Shown: positions 34,661-43,651, counted from the stretch's first letter. The stretch: 64,000 nt of DNA from Actinomycetota bacterium (GCA_016717115.1 JADKGE010000002.1:62001-126000), one strand, 5' to 3'. Translations and numbers: made by a program. The notes: generated from the sequence alone by a model not told the origin.

Positions 34661-35323
34661 CTACTTGGGTTCGCCGTACAGCCGCGCTCGGTACGACGCG
34701 TACGCCGGCTTGCCGAACTGCTCCCAGCCGGCCTGGCCTTCGGGAGGCATAGAGCCGATGATCAGCTCGCCGAGCTCGGGACTGGTGTCGGCGAGGATCG
34801 TGCCCAGCGCCAGGCCGAGCTGCTCCGGCGCCAGCGCCGCCCGCGAATGCACGCCGACGGCGGCCCATTCCTCCTGGGTCATCGTGCGCGCCATGATCGG
34901 CATGAACTCGCTCTCCTCCTGCGCGAGGTGGGCCCGCAGCACCTGGTCGAGCGCCGCGAGGGCGCCGGCCAGCTCGCCTGCCTCGGCCTGCCCGCAGGTG
35001 GCCATCCATGCGGTCGCGTCCTCGCGGGCGGCATCGATCAGCGGGTGGATCTGCAGGTGCTGCGCCTCCAGCGCAGCGACGAGGTCCACCGCCTCGGGAG
35101 CCCTCTCGCGGACAAGAGGCCACACGAGGACGTCTTCACCGTCGTGGTGCGCCTCGAGCATGCTGAGCACCAGCAGGGTGTGCTCACCGACGATCCCCGT
35201 CCTCTCCGAGTCGCCCGGGGTCACGGCGAGGACGAGGTCGGGTAGTTCGGCGAGCTCGGCTCGGAAGGCGTCGTGGACCGCGAGCATGTCGCGGATATCG
35301 GACTCGTCGGACGTTCCTTGCAC
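34661..35323 (-). CDS. Hemerythrin-like HHE domain protein
   Basis: 220 residues forming a four-helix HHE bundle: VHDAFRAEL, LEAHHDGEDVLVWPL, EAQHLQIHPLID and HLAQEESEFMPIM supply the His/Glu ligands for a di-iron centre. Such proteins sense or carry O2, NO or peroxide. The GTG at 35323 is chosen because AGAGG lies 7 nt upstream; an ATG at 35338 lies just before. A palindrome (35346-35358) sits upstream. It is on the same strand as pirin, 88 nt downstream of it. Confidence 0.8.
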   Translation of the reverse strand: MQGTSDESDIRDMLAVHDAFRAELAELPDLVLAVTPGDSERTGIVGEHTLLVLSMLEAHHDGEDVLVWPLVRERAPEAVDLVAALEAQHLQIHPLIDAAREDATAWMATCGQAEAGELAGALAALDQVLRAHLAQEESEFMPIMARTMTQEEWAAVGVHSRAALAPEQLGLALGTILADTSPELGELIIGSMPPEGQAGWEQFGKPAYASYRARLYGEPK

Positions 35324-35345
35324 GGCAGGTCCTCTCATCGACAAA

Positions 35346-35358
35346 CCGGACAATCCGG
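35346..35358. promoter_or_regulatory. Palindrome CCGGACAATCCGG upstream of the hemerythrin gene
   Basis: Five-base arms CCGGA/TCCGG flank CAA. The site lies about 25 nt upstream of the hemerythrin start and would overlap its promoter, so it could be an operator. No matching regulator gene was seen nearby. Confidence 0.3.
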
Positions 35359-35411
35359 ATCGTGCCGGTCGCGAGTGACCACCGCAAGCATTTCGGCCGA
35401 TCCTGTGGTGC

Positions 35412-36281
35412 TCAGACGGCCTTGAGTCGCGCCTGCCGTGGGACCTGGCCGAACCGCCCCGCATGGAAGTCGCGGTACGCGGCCTCGATCTCCGCCTTCG
35501 AGTTCATGACGAAGGGTCCACCCATCGCGACCGGCTCCCGCAGCGGCTGTCCGCTGTAGGCCAGCACGCGCGTGGTTGCGTCACGGCTCGCCGAGCCCAC
35601 CCGCAGGGACGACGACGCGCCCCTGACCGGGTCCGACCAGGCCACCTGCCCCTCGCCGACCCGGCGACCGCCGATCGTCGCGACGCCCTCGAGGATGTAG
35701 AGGAACGCTCGATGAGCGGCGGGCAGGGCGTAGTCGGTCACCTGACCGGGTTCGAGGGTGATGATGCTGCCCTGGATCGGGTGCTGGTTCACGGCCGGCC
35801 CGGCGACGCCGGCGACAGTGCCGGAGATGACGTCGATCGACGCCCCGGCCGCGGTGACCCCGGGGCGAGCCGCACCGCGCAGGTCCTGGTAACCGGTGGC
35901 AACGAGCTTCTTGCGTGCCGGCAGGTTGATCCACAGTTGAAGGGTGTGGGCGTGCTCGTTCTTGAAGGCCAGCTCCCGGTGGATGATGCCCCGCCCAGCC
36001 GTCATCCACTGCACGTCGCCGGGCAGCAGGGCCCCGGAATGGCCCGCGTTGTCGCCGTGCTCGAGCACGCCGTCGAGCACCATCGTCACGGTCTCGATCC
36101 CCCGATGCGGGTGCCACTCGAACCCCGGCTCGGAGAACCAGTCCTCGGCGAGTGCGAGGAACGGATCGGTCGCGCGGGGGTCGCGCGGGGCGATGATGAT
36201 GGCCTTGTCGTCGACCTGAGCGTCCGGGCCCAGCCGCACCTTGTCCTCGACCCGCACGACGGTCCGGTCGGTCGAGGTCAT
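35412..36281 (-). CDS. Pirin family protein
   Basis: 289 residues with the bicupin fold of pirins. The metal motif is intact: HPHRGIETVT in the N-terminal cupin, with GIIHRE later; the second cupin (GSIITLEPGQVTDYALP) lacks the full metal set, as usual. Some bacterial pirins oxidise quercetin; others bind metabolic enzymes or act in stress response. The ATG at 36281 lies 7 nt after a CAGACT -10 element. It is the first gene before hemerythrin on this strand, with 88 nt between them. Confidence 0.88.
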   Translation of the reverse strand: MTSTDRTVVRVEDKVRLGPDAQVDDKAIIIAPRDPRATDPFLALAEDWFSEPGFEWHPHRGIETVTMVLDGVLEHGDNAGHSGALLPGDVQWMTAGRGIIHRELAFKNEHAHTLQLWINLPARKKLVATGYQDLRGAARPGVTAAGASIDVISGTVAGVAGPAVNQHPIQGSIITLEPGQVTDYALPAAHRAFLYILEGVATIGGRRVGEGQVAWSDPVRGASSSLRVGSASRDATTRVLAYSGQPLREPVAMGGPFVMNSKAEIEAAYRDFHAGRFGQVPRQARLKAV

Positions 36282-36287
36282 CCACAG

Positions 36288-36293
36288 AGTCTG
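36288..36293 (-). promoter_or_regulatory. -10 element CAGACT, leaderless pirin gene
   Basis: The reverse strand reads CAGACT (A at 2, T at 6), ending 7 nt before the ATG at 36281, with no Shine-Dalgarno. Confidence 0.45.
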
Positions 36294-36369
36294 ACACGCC
36301 GTCGCTTCGCGACCGCCACCCTGCTACCGTCACCGGCAACTGATCCAGCCATGCCTGAAGGGTTCTTCC

Positions 36370-36705
36370 ATGCTCACCACCCGCGCCAAGCGCATCGCGG
36401 CCATCGCCATCATGTCCTGCTCGCTGTTCGCGGGCGCGACCGTGGCCCCCGCGGCGGCCACTCCAGGCCAGGAGGCCCTCTATCTCGGCGCCCTGAAGAA
36501 GGAGTGGGTCAAGCAGGCCGCGACGAGCCAGACCGCGACATGCATGGGCTACAAGGCGAGCCCCACGGCCGTCATCACGTTGTCGATCGCCGAGATCTGG
36601 AAGAACGCCGCGTCACGCCAGGCGCTCACCAAGCCGGCCTGGAAGCGCGTCATCACCAAGTACCTCGCCTGGGCCTGCTCCGGCCCCGGCACCACCCCTC
36701 GCTGA
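36370..36705 (+). CDS. Small secreted protein of unknown function
   Basis: 111 residues with a Sec signal peptide (MLTTRAKRIAAIAIMSCSLF, cleavage likely after PAAA near residue 30). The mature 80-residue part is basic, helical, with two cysteines (TCMGYK and WACSG) that could form a disulfide. The family is not recognised. AGGG lies 8 nt upstream of the ATG. It is a single gene whose stop is 1 nt from the end of the convergent LytR_C gene, in the gap between pirin and tadA. Confidence 0.55.
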   Translation: MLTTRAKRIAAIAIMSCSLFAGATVAPAAATPGQEALYLGALKKEWVKQAATSQTATCMGYKASPTAVITLSIAEIWKNAASRQALTKPAWKRVITKYLAWACSGPGTTPR

Positions 36706-36706
36706 C

Positions 36707-37291
36707 TCAGGGCGAGCTGGGCGGGCACGCCGGCCCCGATGCGATCGGCTTGGGCGACGCCATGAGGGCATCGATGCCCTGCTGCGGCGCCAGCCCGCTG
36801 TACGTGTTGCCGATGGCCACGTCAACCGTCGCACCCTTGCGGCCGGTGCGCACCAGATCGGCGCCGGGCACGTAGAACAGCAGGAGCTGGGCGGCCTGCT
36901 CGCCCTTGGCGCCGTAGCGGATCTGCGCCACCCCCTTGATCGTCTTCTTCTTCGGGTCGTTCGCCACCTTGCCGATAAGGAACGAGCGTGCCTTCAGCTC
37001 CTTGGCCGTGTCCATGGCCAGCCCGGACTTCGGCGTGGAGTTGTAGACGTTCACCGTGACTGTGCTGGGTTCGGGCAGCACCTGCGACGGTGCGACCAGC
37101 TCGGTCACGCACGGACTCGGCGCAGCCGATGCCGGACTGGCCGTGTCCGACGACGAGCCACGCACCAGGCTCACCAACGCGAAGACGACGCCGATAACGA
37201 CAAGGGCGCCCACGGCGATGAGCACCGGCAGCAACCACGGTGGGCGCGGTGGAGTGCCTCGACGGATCGGGCTGTCCCGCAGCGACATCAT
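36707..37291 (-). CDS. Membrane-anchored LytR C-terminal domain protein
   Basis: 194 residues: a short cytoplasmic tail, one TM helix (about 19-44), a Ser/Ala linker and a LytR_C domain starting with STVTVNVYNSTPKSGLA, a pattern common to actinobacterial envelope proteins. The domain also occurs at the ends of LytR-CpsA-Psr enzymes, but the catalytic LCP part is absent here, so the role is unknown and likely in the cell envelope. The ATG at 37291 overlaps the tadA stop by 4 nt, tying it to that operon. Confidence 0.75.
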   Translation of the reverse strand: MMSLRDSPIRRGTPPRPPWLLPVLIAVGALVVIGVVFALVSLVRGSSSDTASPASAAPSPCVTELVAPSQVLPEPSTVTVNVYNSTPKSGLAMDTAKELKARSFLIGKVANDPKKKTIKGVAQIRYGAKGEQAAQLLLFYVPGADLVRTGRKGATVDVAIGNTYSGLAPQQGIDALMASPKPIASGPACPPSSP

Positions 37292-37770
37292 CGGTCCTCC
37301 TGCACCGGGCGCCTGGTCATCAGGAACTCACGCACCATCGCACCACATTCCGACGCCTTGACCCCCGACATCACCTCGGTTCGGTGGTTGAGTCGCCGAT
37401 CGCGCACCAGGTCCCAGCGGGAACCGGCGGCACCGTAGTCGTCGTTCCAGGCCCCGAAGACGAGTCTCGGCACCCGCGACATGACGATCGCACCGGCGCA
37501 CATCGGGCACGGCTCGAGGGTGACGACGAGGGTGCAGTCGTTCAGGCGTTACCGGTTGAGGATTCGGGCCGCTTCGCGCAGGGCGATCACCTCGGCATGC
37601 GCGGTCGGGTTTTTGAGTCCCTCACGGCGGTTGTGCGCCCGCGCGAGGATGCTGCCATCCGCCGCCAACACCACGGCGCCGATGGGGATCTCCCCCTCGG
37701 CTTCGCCGAGTCGCGCCTCGGCCAGGGCCGCCGCCATCGCGACCTCGTCGGCCGTGGCCACCGGAGTCAT
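37288..37770 (-). pseudogene. tadA: tRNA adenosine deaminase gene with an in-frame stop codon
   Basis: The frame encodes the full tadA catalytic set: H58-A-E60 in PTAHAEVIAL and PCPMC (C88, C91), with a normal C-terminus. A TAA at 37549-37551 interrupts it after residue 73, at a position where Tyr or Trp is normal; a TAC to TAA change would explain it. The frame before and after is unaltered. TadA makes inosine 34 in tRNA-Arg(ACG) and is usually essential, so a true null is unlikely unless another copy exists; sequence error is the simplest explanation. It overlaps the downstream LytR_C gene by 4 nt and the upstream partner gene by 4 nt. Confidence 0.8.
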
Positions 37771-38258
37771 CGCGACCGGAGCGCGGTGGCGAGCTCCTTC
37801 GAGAATCCGAGGCGCTTGGCGATCTGCCGAACCTGCTCGTCGGGATAGAGCTCCTCGTCCTGGCAGATCATCACGAGCTCGGCCTCGTCAAGGCCGAAGT
37901 CGGCACACAGGCTGACGTCGCCCGCCGCCTCGAACTCCTCGACGTCGGCCTCCTCCCACTCCAGACCGATGAGCTCGGCGGCCTCACGGGCGATCGACCA
38001 GTCGAGCAGGGCGATGGCGTCACTGATCATCAGTCGCACGCCGTCGCGCACCGTGTGGGCGAGGATGAAGAAGTCATCGGAGATGCAGACCACCCCGAAG
38101 ACGCCGCCCTCTCCGGGCAACTGGCGCAGCGAGGAGACGAAGCCCTCCGCGGTGACCACAGCCTTGGCAGGCAACGCGACGACAGTCCATTGACCCTCCT
38201 CGCGGTAGGCCGCGATGGCGAAGTCGATGTTGTCCGCAGATACCTCCTCGGTGCTCAC
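37767..38258 (-). CDS. tRNA adenosine deaminase-associated protein
   Basis: 163 residues, acidic, found next to tadA in actinobacteria and named for that link. Features include IDFAIAAYREEGQWTVVALP, FILAHTVRDGVRLMISDA and a C-terminal YPDEQVRQIAKRLGFSKELA. Its molecular role has not been established. The stop overlaps the tadA start by 4 nt, so translation is coupled and the two products are expected together. The start is an ATG at 38258. Confidence 0.8.
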   Translation of the reverse strand: MSTEEVSADNIDFAIAAYREEGQWTVVALPAKAVVTAEGFVSSLRQLPGEGGVFGVVCISDDFFILAHTVRDGVRLMISDAIALLDWSIAREAAELIGLEWEEADVEEFEAAGDVSLCADFGLDEAELVMICQDEELYPDEQVRQIAKRLGFSKELATALRSR

Positions 38259-38303
38259 CCGTAGATGGTGTCATGCAAAGAGCCACGACGGGGACCAGAC
38301 CAC

Positions 38304-38309
38304 TACTCT
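38304..38309 (+). promoter_or_regulatory. -10 element TACTCT before upp
   Basis: TACTCT ends 8 nt before the ATG at 38317; no Shine-Dalgarno is present. Divergent from the tadA operon. Confidence 0.5.
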
Positions 38310-38316
38310 CGGCTGC

Positions 38317-38955
38317 ATGCGCACCCTGGTCATCGATCATCCCCTCGTCGCCCACAAGCTCACGCGTCTGCGCCGTCACGAGACGTCGTCGGCGACGTTC
38401 CGCCTCCTGGCCGAGGAACTCGTCACCCTCCTGGCCTACGAGGCGACCGACAACCTCCAGGTGCGGCCAGTGCAGATCACGACGCCCGTCGCGGAGTGCA
38501 TGGGTGTCGAGATGGCCGAGCCCACCCCTCTCGTCGTTCCGATCCTGCGGGCCGGCCTGGGCATGCTGAACGGCATGGTCAAGCTGATGCCGACAGCTGA
38601 GGTCGGCTTCCTCGGCATGGTGCGCGACGAGACGTCACTGGTGGCGACCACCTACGCCGACCGCCTGCCCCTCCAGCTGAACAACCGCCAGGTCTTCGTG
38701 CTCGACCCGATGCTGGCCACTGGCGGCACCCTCGTGGCCGCCATCAACCTTCTGCTCGAGCGCGGTGCCAGGGATGTCACCGCCATCTGCCTGCTCGCCG
38801 CACCGGAGGGCCTGCGGCACCTCGAGGAGTCGTTTGCCGGTCGAGACGTCGAGGTCACCGTCGTGACCGCGGCGCTCGACGACCACCTCAACGAGAAGGG
38901 CTACATCGTGCCCGGCCTCGGCGACGCGGGCGATCGCCTCTACGGCGTGGTCTGA
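38317..38955 (+). CDS. upp: Uracil phosphoribosyltransferase
   Basis: 212 residues, normal Upp length. Conserved parts are PILRAGLGM, the flexible-loop region GFLGMVRDETS, the PRPP-binding loop VLDPMLATGGT, and a C-terminal YIVPGLGDAGDRLYG that recognises uracil. It converts uracil plus PRPP to UMP for pyrimidine salvage. The ATG at 38317 lies 8 nt after a -10 element. The LD-carboxypeptidase-like gene starts 3 nt after its stop, so both may be one transcript. Confidence 0.96.
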   Translation: MRTLVIDHPLVAHKLTRLRRHETSSATFRLLAEELVTLLAYEATDNLQVRPVQITTPVAECMGVEMAEPTPLVVPILRAGLGMLNGMVKLMPTAEVGFLGMVRDETSLVATTYADRLPLQLNNRQVFVLDPMLATGGTLVAAINLLLERGARDVTAICLLAAPEGLRHLEESFAGRDVEVTVVTAALDDHLNEKGYIVPGLGDAGDRLYGVV

Positions 38956-38958
38956 CCC

Positions 38959-39993
38959 TTGCTGGTACCGCCCCGCGTCAGGCCGGGCGACCGGGTCGCG
39001 GTCGTCTCGCCCTCGTGGGCCGGACCGGGGCTGTTCCCAGACGTGCACGAGATCAGCATGGCCGTGCTCCGGGACGATCTCGGGCTCGAGCCGGTGGAGT
39101 ACCCGACGACCCGAGCGGTCGACTCCACGCCGCAGGCCAGGGCCGACGACCTCATGGCCGCGTTCGCGGATCCCACGATTCGCGCCGTGCTCGCCACGAT
39201 CGGGGGCGACGACCAGCTCACCGTCCTTCCGCACCTCGACCCGGCCGTGTTCGTGGCGGATCCTAAGCCGTTCGTCGGGTACAGCGACAACACGAACCTG
39301 CTGAACTGGCTGTGGAACCTCGGCATCGTCGGGTACCACGGTGGCTCGACCATGGTGCACCTCGCCCGAGCTGGCGGCCCTCATCCGGTCTCGCTGGCCT
39401 CCCTGCGCGACGCTCTGTTCACCACCGGCGAGGTGGAGATCCGGCCGGTCGCGTCGTTCACCGACCTGCACCCCGACTGGGACGACCGCAGCACGCTGCT
39501 CGAGGCCCTGCCCGTCACGTCCGAGCCGGGCTGGACCTGGCACCGGGCCGATCGCGTCGTCACGGGACAGACGTGGGGCGGCAATCTCGAGATCCTCCAC
39601 TGGAACCTCGCCGCTGACCGATGGATCAGGCCCGTCACCGACTACGAAGGCTGCGTGCTGCTCCTGGAGACCTCGGAGGAGATGCCCGCCGCGGACGACG
39701 TCTTCCGCATGCTGCGCAACGCCGGCGAGCGCGGACTGCTTCGCCAGTTCCCGGCCATCGTGGTCGCCAAGCCCAAGGCCTGGGGCCCGGACCTCACCCG
39801 GTCCGAGGCCGAGCGCGAGATATTCAGGGCCGAGCAGAGGGAGGCGGTCCTTCGGGCCGTCGAGACGTACGCCCCGGAGGCGATGGTCGTGTTCGGACCC
39901 GACTTCGGGCATACCGATCCCCAGTACGTCCTGCCGTACGGCGGGCTCATGACCGTCGACGGTCGCGCGCGCCGGATCACCGTGAGGTACTGA
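38959..39993 (+). CDS. LD-carboxypeptidase / MccF-like serine peptidase (S66)
   Basis: 344 residues of the S66 family. The nucleophile is S109 in VGYSDNT, the catalytic Glu lies in WGGNLEIL and the His in DFGHTDPQ. The WGGNLEIL and overall length resemble MccF, which cleaves the toxic aminoacyl-nucleotide of microcin C, more than the shorter murein tetrapeptide carboxypeptidase LdcA, so either peptidoglycan recycling or detoxification is possible. The start is probably the TTG at 38959, 3 nt after the upp stop. Confidence 0.85.
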   Translation: MLVPPRVRPGDRVAVVSPSWAGPGLFPDVHEISMAVLRDDLGLEPVEYPTTRAVDSTPQARADDLMAAFADPTIRAVLATIGGDDQLTVLPHLDPAVFVADPKPFVGYSDNTNLLNWLWNLGIVGYHGGSTMVHLARAGGPHPVSLASLRDALFTTGEVEIRPVASFTDLHPDWDDRSTLLEALPVTSEPGWTWHRADRVVTGQTWGGNLEILHWNLAADRWIRPVTDYEGCVLLLETSEEMPAADDVFRMLRNAGERGLLRQFPAIVVAKPKAWGPDLTRSEAEREIFRAEQREAVLRAVETYAPEAMVVFGPDFGHTDPQYVLPYGGLMTVDGRARRITVRY

Positions 39994-40013
39994 ACCGGGG
40001 TCCGTCCGGGGGT

Positions 40014-40019
40014 GATACT
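40014..40019 (+). promoter_or_regulatory. -10 element GATACT before the small secreted protein gene
   Basis: GATACT ends exactly 7 nt before the ATG at 40026; TG just upstream gives an extended -10 look. No Shine-Dalgarno follows. Confidence 0.5.
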
Positions 40020-40025
40020 GGCGGC

Positions 40026-40472
40026 ATGGTCGGCAGACTCATCAGCGCCGGGGCCGCCCTCGCGCTCGCGTTCGCGACGTGCGGACCCGCCGCAGCACTG
40101 ACTGATCCGAGTCCACTGGCGTCCCGTTCCACCACCGGCGGCCTGTGCCGGGCGGGACCCTGCGCATCACGCCTCGTCATCCGGACGAACGGGACGTGGA
40201 CGATGACATCTACCGGTGCGACCGCGGCGCGCGAGAAGGGGACTCTGACCACGCGGCAGTTGCGGCAACTGCGGGCGGCCGTTGCCGGCACCCGCCTGTC
40301 GTCGTCCACCCCGTTCACCGGGACATGCCCTACCGCGTACGACGGGACCGAGGTGACATACGGGTGGCGGGCCGGCGATGCCTGGCGGCACGTGTCGTCC
40401 TGCGAGCGAGTGATCCCACCCGCCGATCCCCTCGTCAGGTTCCTTGCCGGCATGGCCGGCGACCTGGGCTGA
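40026..40472 (+). CDS. Small secreted protein of unknown function
   Basis: 148 residues with a signal peptide (MVGRLISAGAALALAFATCG, cleavage near AAA-LTDP). The mature part has four to five cysteines (GGLCRAGPC, GTCPTAY, SSCERV), suggesting disulfides, and begins with a beta-rich segment RLVIRTNGTWTMTS. I do not recognise the family. The start is supported by the GATACT element. It lies between the S66 peptidase and the convergent pntB and probably forms its own unit. Confidence 0.6.
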   Translation: MVGRLISAGAALALAFATCGPAAALTDPSPLASRSTTGGLCRAGPCASRLVIRTNGTWTMTSTGATAAREKGTLTTRQLRQLRAAVAGTRLSSSTPFTGTCPTAYDGTEVTYGWRAGDAWRHVSSCERVIPPADPLVRFLAGMAGDLG

Positions 40473-40482
40473 GGTCTCGGGA

Positions 40483-41892
40483 CTACATCGCCTTGAGGAT
40501 GTCCTCGACCCGCTCCTTCGCATCTCCGAACAGCATCGAGCTGTTGTCCTTGAAGAACAACGGGTTCTGGACCCCGGCGTAGCCGACCGCCATCGAGCGC
40601 TTGAACACGATGACGTTCTTGGCCCCCCACACGCGCAGCACCGGCATGCCGGCGATCGGCGACGTGGGATCGTCCTCGGCCGCCGGGTTGACGGTGTCGT
40701 TGGCACCGATGACCAGCACGACGTCGGTGTCCGGGAAGTCGTCGTTGAGCTCGTCCATCTCGAGGACGATGTCGTACGGCACCTTCGCCTCGGCAAGGAG
40801 GACGTTCATGTGCCCGGGCAGGCGCCCGGCGACGGGGTGGATGCCGAACCGGACGTTGACGCCACGCTCCCGCAGCTGCCGGGTGAGCTCGGCAACGGGG
40901 TACTGCGCCTGCGCGACGGCCATGCCGTATCCCGGCGTGATGATGACAGAGGACGCATCCTTCAGCAGGTCGGCGGTGTCTTCGGCGTTGATCTCGTGGT
41001 GCTCGCCGTAGTCCACGTCGCCGGACGTGGGCGCCTCGATGCCGAATCCTCCGGCGATCACCGAGATGAAGGATCGGTTCATCGCCTCGCACATGATGTA
41101 GCTCAGGTAGGCACCGGAGGAGCCGACGAGGGCACCGGTGATGATCAGCAGGTTGTTGCCCAGCAGGAAGCCTGAGGCCGCGGCCGCCCAACCGGAGTAG
41201 CTGTTGAGCATCGAGACGACGACGGGCATGTCGCCGCCCCCGATGGAGGCCACGAGGTGCCAGCCGAGGAGAAGGGCGAGGACGGTGCCGGCGATCAGGA
41301 TGCCGATGTTCGGCTGGAGCACGAACCACACGGTCAGCACGCCGAACAGCACCAGAGCGCCGATGTTGAGGGCGTTCTTCCCCGGGAGCATCATCGGCTT
41401 GGAGTCGATCCGGGCCGACAACTTGAGGAACGCGACGATGGAGCCGGTGAAGGTGACCGCGCCGATGAAGACGCCGACGATCACCTCGCCGTGGTGGATG
41501 CCCAGCAGGTCGGGATTGACCTCGGTCTGCGCGCCACCCAGGGCCTCGACGGTGTAGAAGCCGGCCCAGCCGACCAGCACCGCTGCGAGGCCGACGAAGC
41601 TGTGCAGGAGGGCGATGAGCTCGGGCATGCCGGTCATCTGCACGACCCGGGCCCGCCACAGGCCTATGGCTGCGCCCACCACGATGGCGATCCCCATGAG
41701 GACGGCGCCGATGGTGGTGATCTCTTCCGCGAAGGCCAGCCCGATGGTCGCCAGCACCGCGATGGCCATGCCGACGATGCCGAACCAGATGCCCTGCTTC
41801 GCCGACTCGTGCTTGGACAGCCCGGCGAGGCTCATGATGAACAGCAGTGCTGCTACGAGGTATGCCGCAATGGCGACGGATTCCATGGTCAT
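40483..41892 (-). CDS. pntB: NAD(P) transhydrogenase subunit beta
   Basis: 469 residues with about nine membrane helices, then the NADP-binding domain III with GYGMAVAQAQYPVAEL, HPVAGRLPGHMNVLLAEA and VLVIGANDTVNP. Together with PntA it uses the proton gradient to reduce NADP with NADH, feeding biosynthesis and redox defence. The ATG at 41892 overlaps the pntA stop by 4 nt. Its own stop is 11 nt from the convergent secreted-protein gene. Confidence 0.95.
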   Translation of the reverse strand: MTMESVAIAAYLVAALLFIMSLAGLSKHESAKQGIWFGIVGMAIAVLATIGLAFAEEITTIGAVLMGIAIVVGAAIGLWRARVVQMTGMPELIALLHSFVGLAAVLVGWAGFYTVEALGGAQTEVNPDLLGIHHGEVIVGVFIGAVTFTGSIVAFLKLSARIDSKPMMLPGKNALNIGALVLFGVLTVWFVLQPNIGILIAGTVLALLLGWHLVASIGGGDMPVVVSMLNSYSGWAAAASGFLLGNNLLIITGALVGSSGAYLSYIMCEAMNRSFISVIAGGFGIEAPTSGDVDYGEHHEINAEDTADLLKDASSVIITPGYGMAVAQAQYPVAELTRQLRERGVNVRFGIHPVAGRLPGHMNVLLAEAKVPYDIVLEMDELNDDFPDTDVVLVIGANDTVNPAAEDDPTSPIAGMPVLRVWGAKNVIVFKRSMAVGYAGVQNPLFFKDNSSMLFGDAKERVEDILKAM

Positions 41893-43418
41893 CTCTGGAA
41901 CATCCCCAGCATGCGGCGGGTGACGGCGAAGCCACCGAAGATGTTGATGCTCGCGAGCAGCGTCGCCACGAAGGCCAACACCGTGACGATGGTGTCACCC
42001 TTGCCGATCTGCAGGAGCGATCCCACGACGATGATGCCCGAGATCGCGTTCGTGATCGACATCAGCGGGGTGTGCAGCGCGTGGTGCACGTGCCCGATGA
42101 CGTAGTAGCCGATGACGATCGCGAGCACGAAGACCGTGATGTTGACCGTCAGCTCCTCTGGCGCGACCGCGGTGACGAGGAAGAGCAGCGCGGCCCCGAT
42201 GCCGGTGATCACGTACTTGCGTGACGCCGGTGCGGGCGCCTTCTCCTGCTTGACGGCGATCGCGGCGGGCTTGGCCGCCGCCGGCGCGGCCGACACTTGG
42301 ACGGGTGGTGGTGGCCAGGTCTTCTCGCGGGCACGGGCGACCGTCATCGACCGCTGCACGACGTCGTCCCAGTCGAGCACGAGCTCGCCGTCCTTGCCCG
42401 GAGTCATGAGCTTCATGAGGTTGACGAGGTTCGTGCCGTACAGCTGCGAGGCCTGGGTGGGCAGACGGCCCGCGAGGTCGGTGTATCCGAGGATGGTCAC
42501 GCCGTTGCCGGTGACGACTGCCTCGCCGGGACGCGATCCCTCGACGTTCCCGCCGTTGGAGGCAGCCATGTCGACGATCACGGAGCCGGCCTTCATCGTG
42601 GCGACCATCTCGGCGGTGATCAGGCGTGGTGCAGGCTTGCCGGGGATGAGCGCGGTGGTGATGATGATGTCGACGTCCTTGGTCTGCTCGGCGTACATCT
42701 TGGCCTCGCGCGCCTTGTAGTCGTCGCCCATCTCCTTGGCATATCCCGTGGCGCTGACCTCGACCTCGGGAGACTCGATGGCCATGTACTCGCCGCCCAG
42801 CGACTTGACCTGGTCGGCGACCTCCGGTCGAGGATCCGTGGCGCGGACGATCGCGCCGAGGGAGCTCGCCGTGCCGATGGCCGCCAGCCCGGCCACGCCT
42901 ACGCCCGCCACGAGGACCTTGGCCGGGGGGACCTTGCCGGCCGCGGTGACCTGGCCCGTGAAGAAGCGACCGAAGACGTTGGCGGCCTCGATGACCGCCC
43001 GGTAGCCGGCGATGTTGGCCATGGAGCTCAGCACGTCGAGCGACTGAGCGCGGGAGATGCGCGGCACGGCGTCCATCGCCATGGCGGTCACGTCGCGAGC
43101 CGCCAGCTTGTCCACCAGTTCCGGGGACAGCGCCGGGCTCATGATGCTGATGAGCGTGGCGCCGTCGCTGAGCGCGGCGATCTCCTCATCGGAGGGCGCA
43201 TTGACGTGGAAGACGATCTGGGCTCCCCAGGCCTCCTGCGCCGAGCCCACGGAGGCGCCGGCCGCCCGGAAGGCGTCGTCGGTGAAGGCGGACGCCGCGC
43301 CGGCGCCCGCCTCGACCAGCACGTCGTAGCCGAGTCCGATCAACTGTTCCACCGTCTTGGGCGTCGCGGCCACCCGCGTCTCGCCGGGACGGGATTCACG
43401 AGGCACTCCGATGAGCAA
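41889..43418 (-). CDS. pntA: NAD(P) transhydrogenase subunit alpha
   Basis: 509 residues: alanine-dehydrogenase-like domain I from LLIGVPRESRPGETRVAATP, the NAD fold VLVAGVGVAGLAAIGTASSL, and a C-terminal membrane part with four helices, the single-chain form as in E. coli (510 residues). The TTG at 43418 has GGAG 6 nt upstream and begins LLIGVPRES; a TTG at 43448 would add ten residues. A TAGGCT (43502-43507, reverse strand) suggests a leader of about 80 nt. Overlaps pntB by 4 nt. Confidence 0.94.
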   Translation of the reverse strand: MLIGVPRESRPGETRVAATPKTVEQLIGLGYDVLVEAGAGAASAFTDDAFRAAGASVGSAQEAWGAQIVFHVNAPSDEEIAALSDGATLISIMSPALSPELVDKLAARDVTAMAMDAVPRISRAQSLDVLSSMANIAGYRAVIEAANVFGRFFTGQVTAAGKVPPAKVLVAGVGVAGLAAIGTASSLGAIVRATDPRPEVADQVKSLGGEYMAIESPEVEVSATGYAKEMGDDYKAREAKMYAEQTKDVDIIITTALIPGKPAPRLITAEMVATMKAGSVIVDMAASNGGNVEGSRPGEAVVTGNGVTILGYTDLAGRLPTQASQLYGTNLVNLMKLMTPGKDGELVLDWDDVVQRSMTVARAREKTWPPPPVQVSAAPAAAKPAAIAVKQEKAPAPASRKYVITGIGAALLFLVTAVAPEELTVNITVFVLAIVIGYYVIGHVHHALHTPLMSITNAISGIIVVGSLLQIGKGDTIVTVLAFVATLLASINIFGGFAVTRRMLGMFQR

Positions 43419-43590
43419 CGCACTCTCCAAACGTGGGGTATCCGCCAAACGATCGATATCCGTCCGGTCTCACGCAGCACCAGCCGGGCCTCGCGTCGGT
43501 CAGCCTAGGGCTCCCGCCCCACCCCGGAACGAGGCCAAAGGTCCCAATCGTCCCTCGATGCTCCGCAATGCTCCCGAAACACGCGTTGTC

Positions 43591-43596
43591 TAGGGT
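43591..43596 (+). promoter_or_regulatory. -10 element TAGGGT before the ATP-grasp operon
   Basis: TAGGGT would start transcription about 50 nt before the GTG at 43652, giving a leader that contains the GGAGG site. Confidence 0.35.
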
Positions 43597-43651
43597 GCAG
43601 GTGGCGGATTGTGTGGAAGATCACGTCCGGAGCAGAGGCGAAGGAGGGCAT

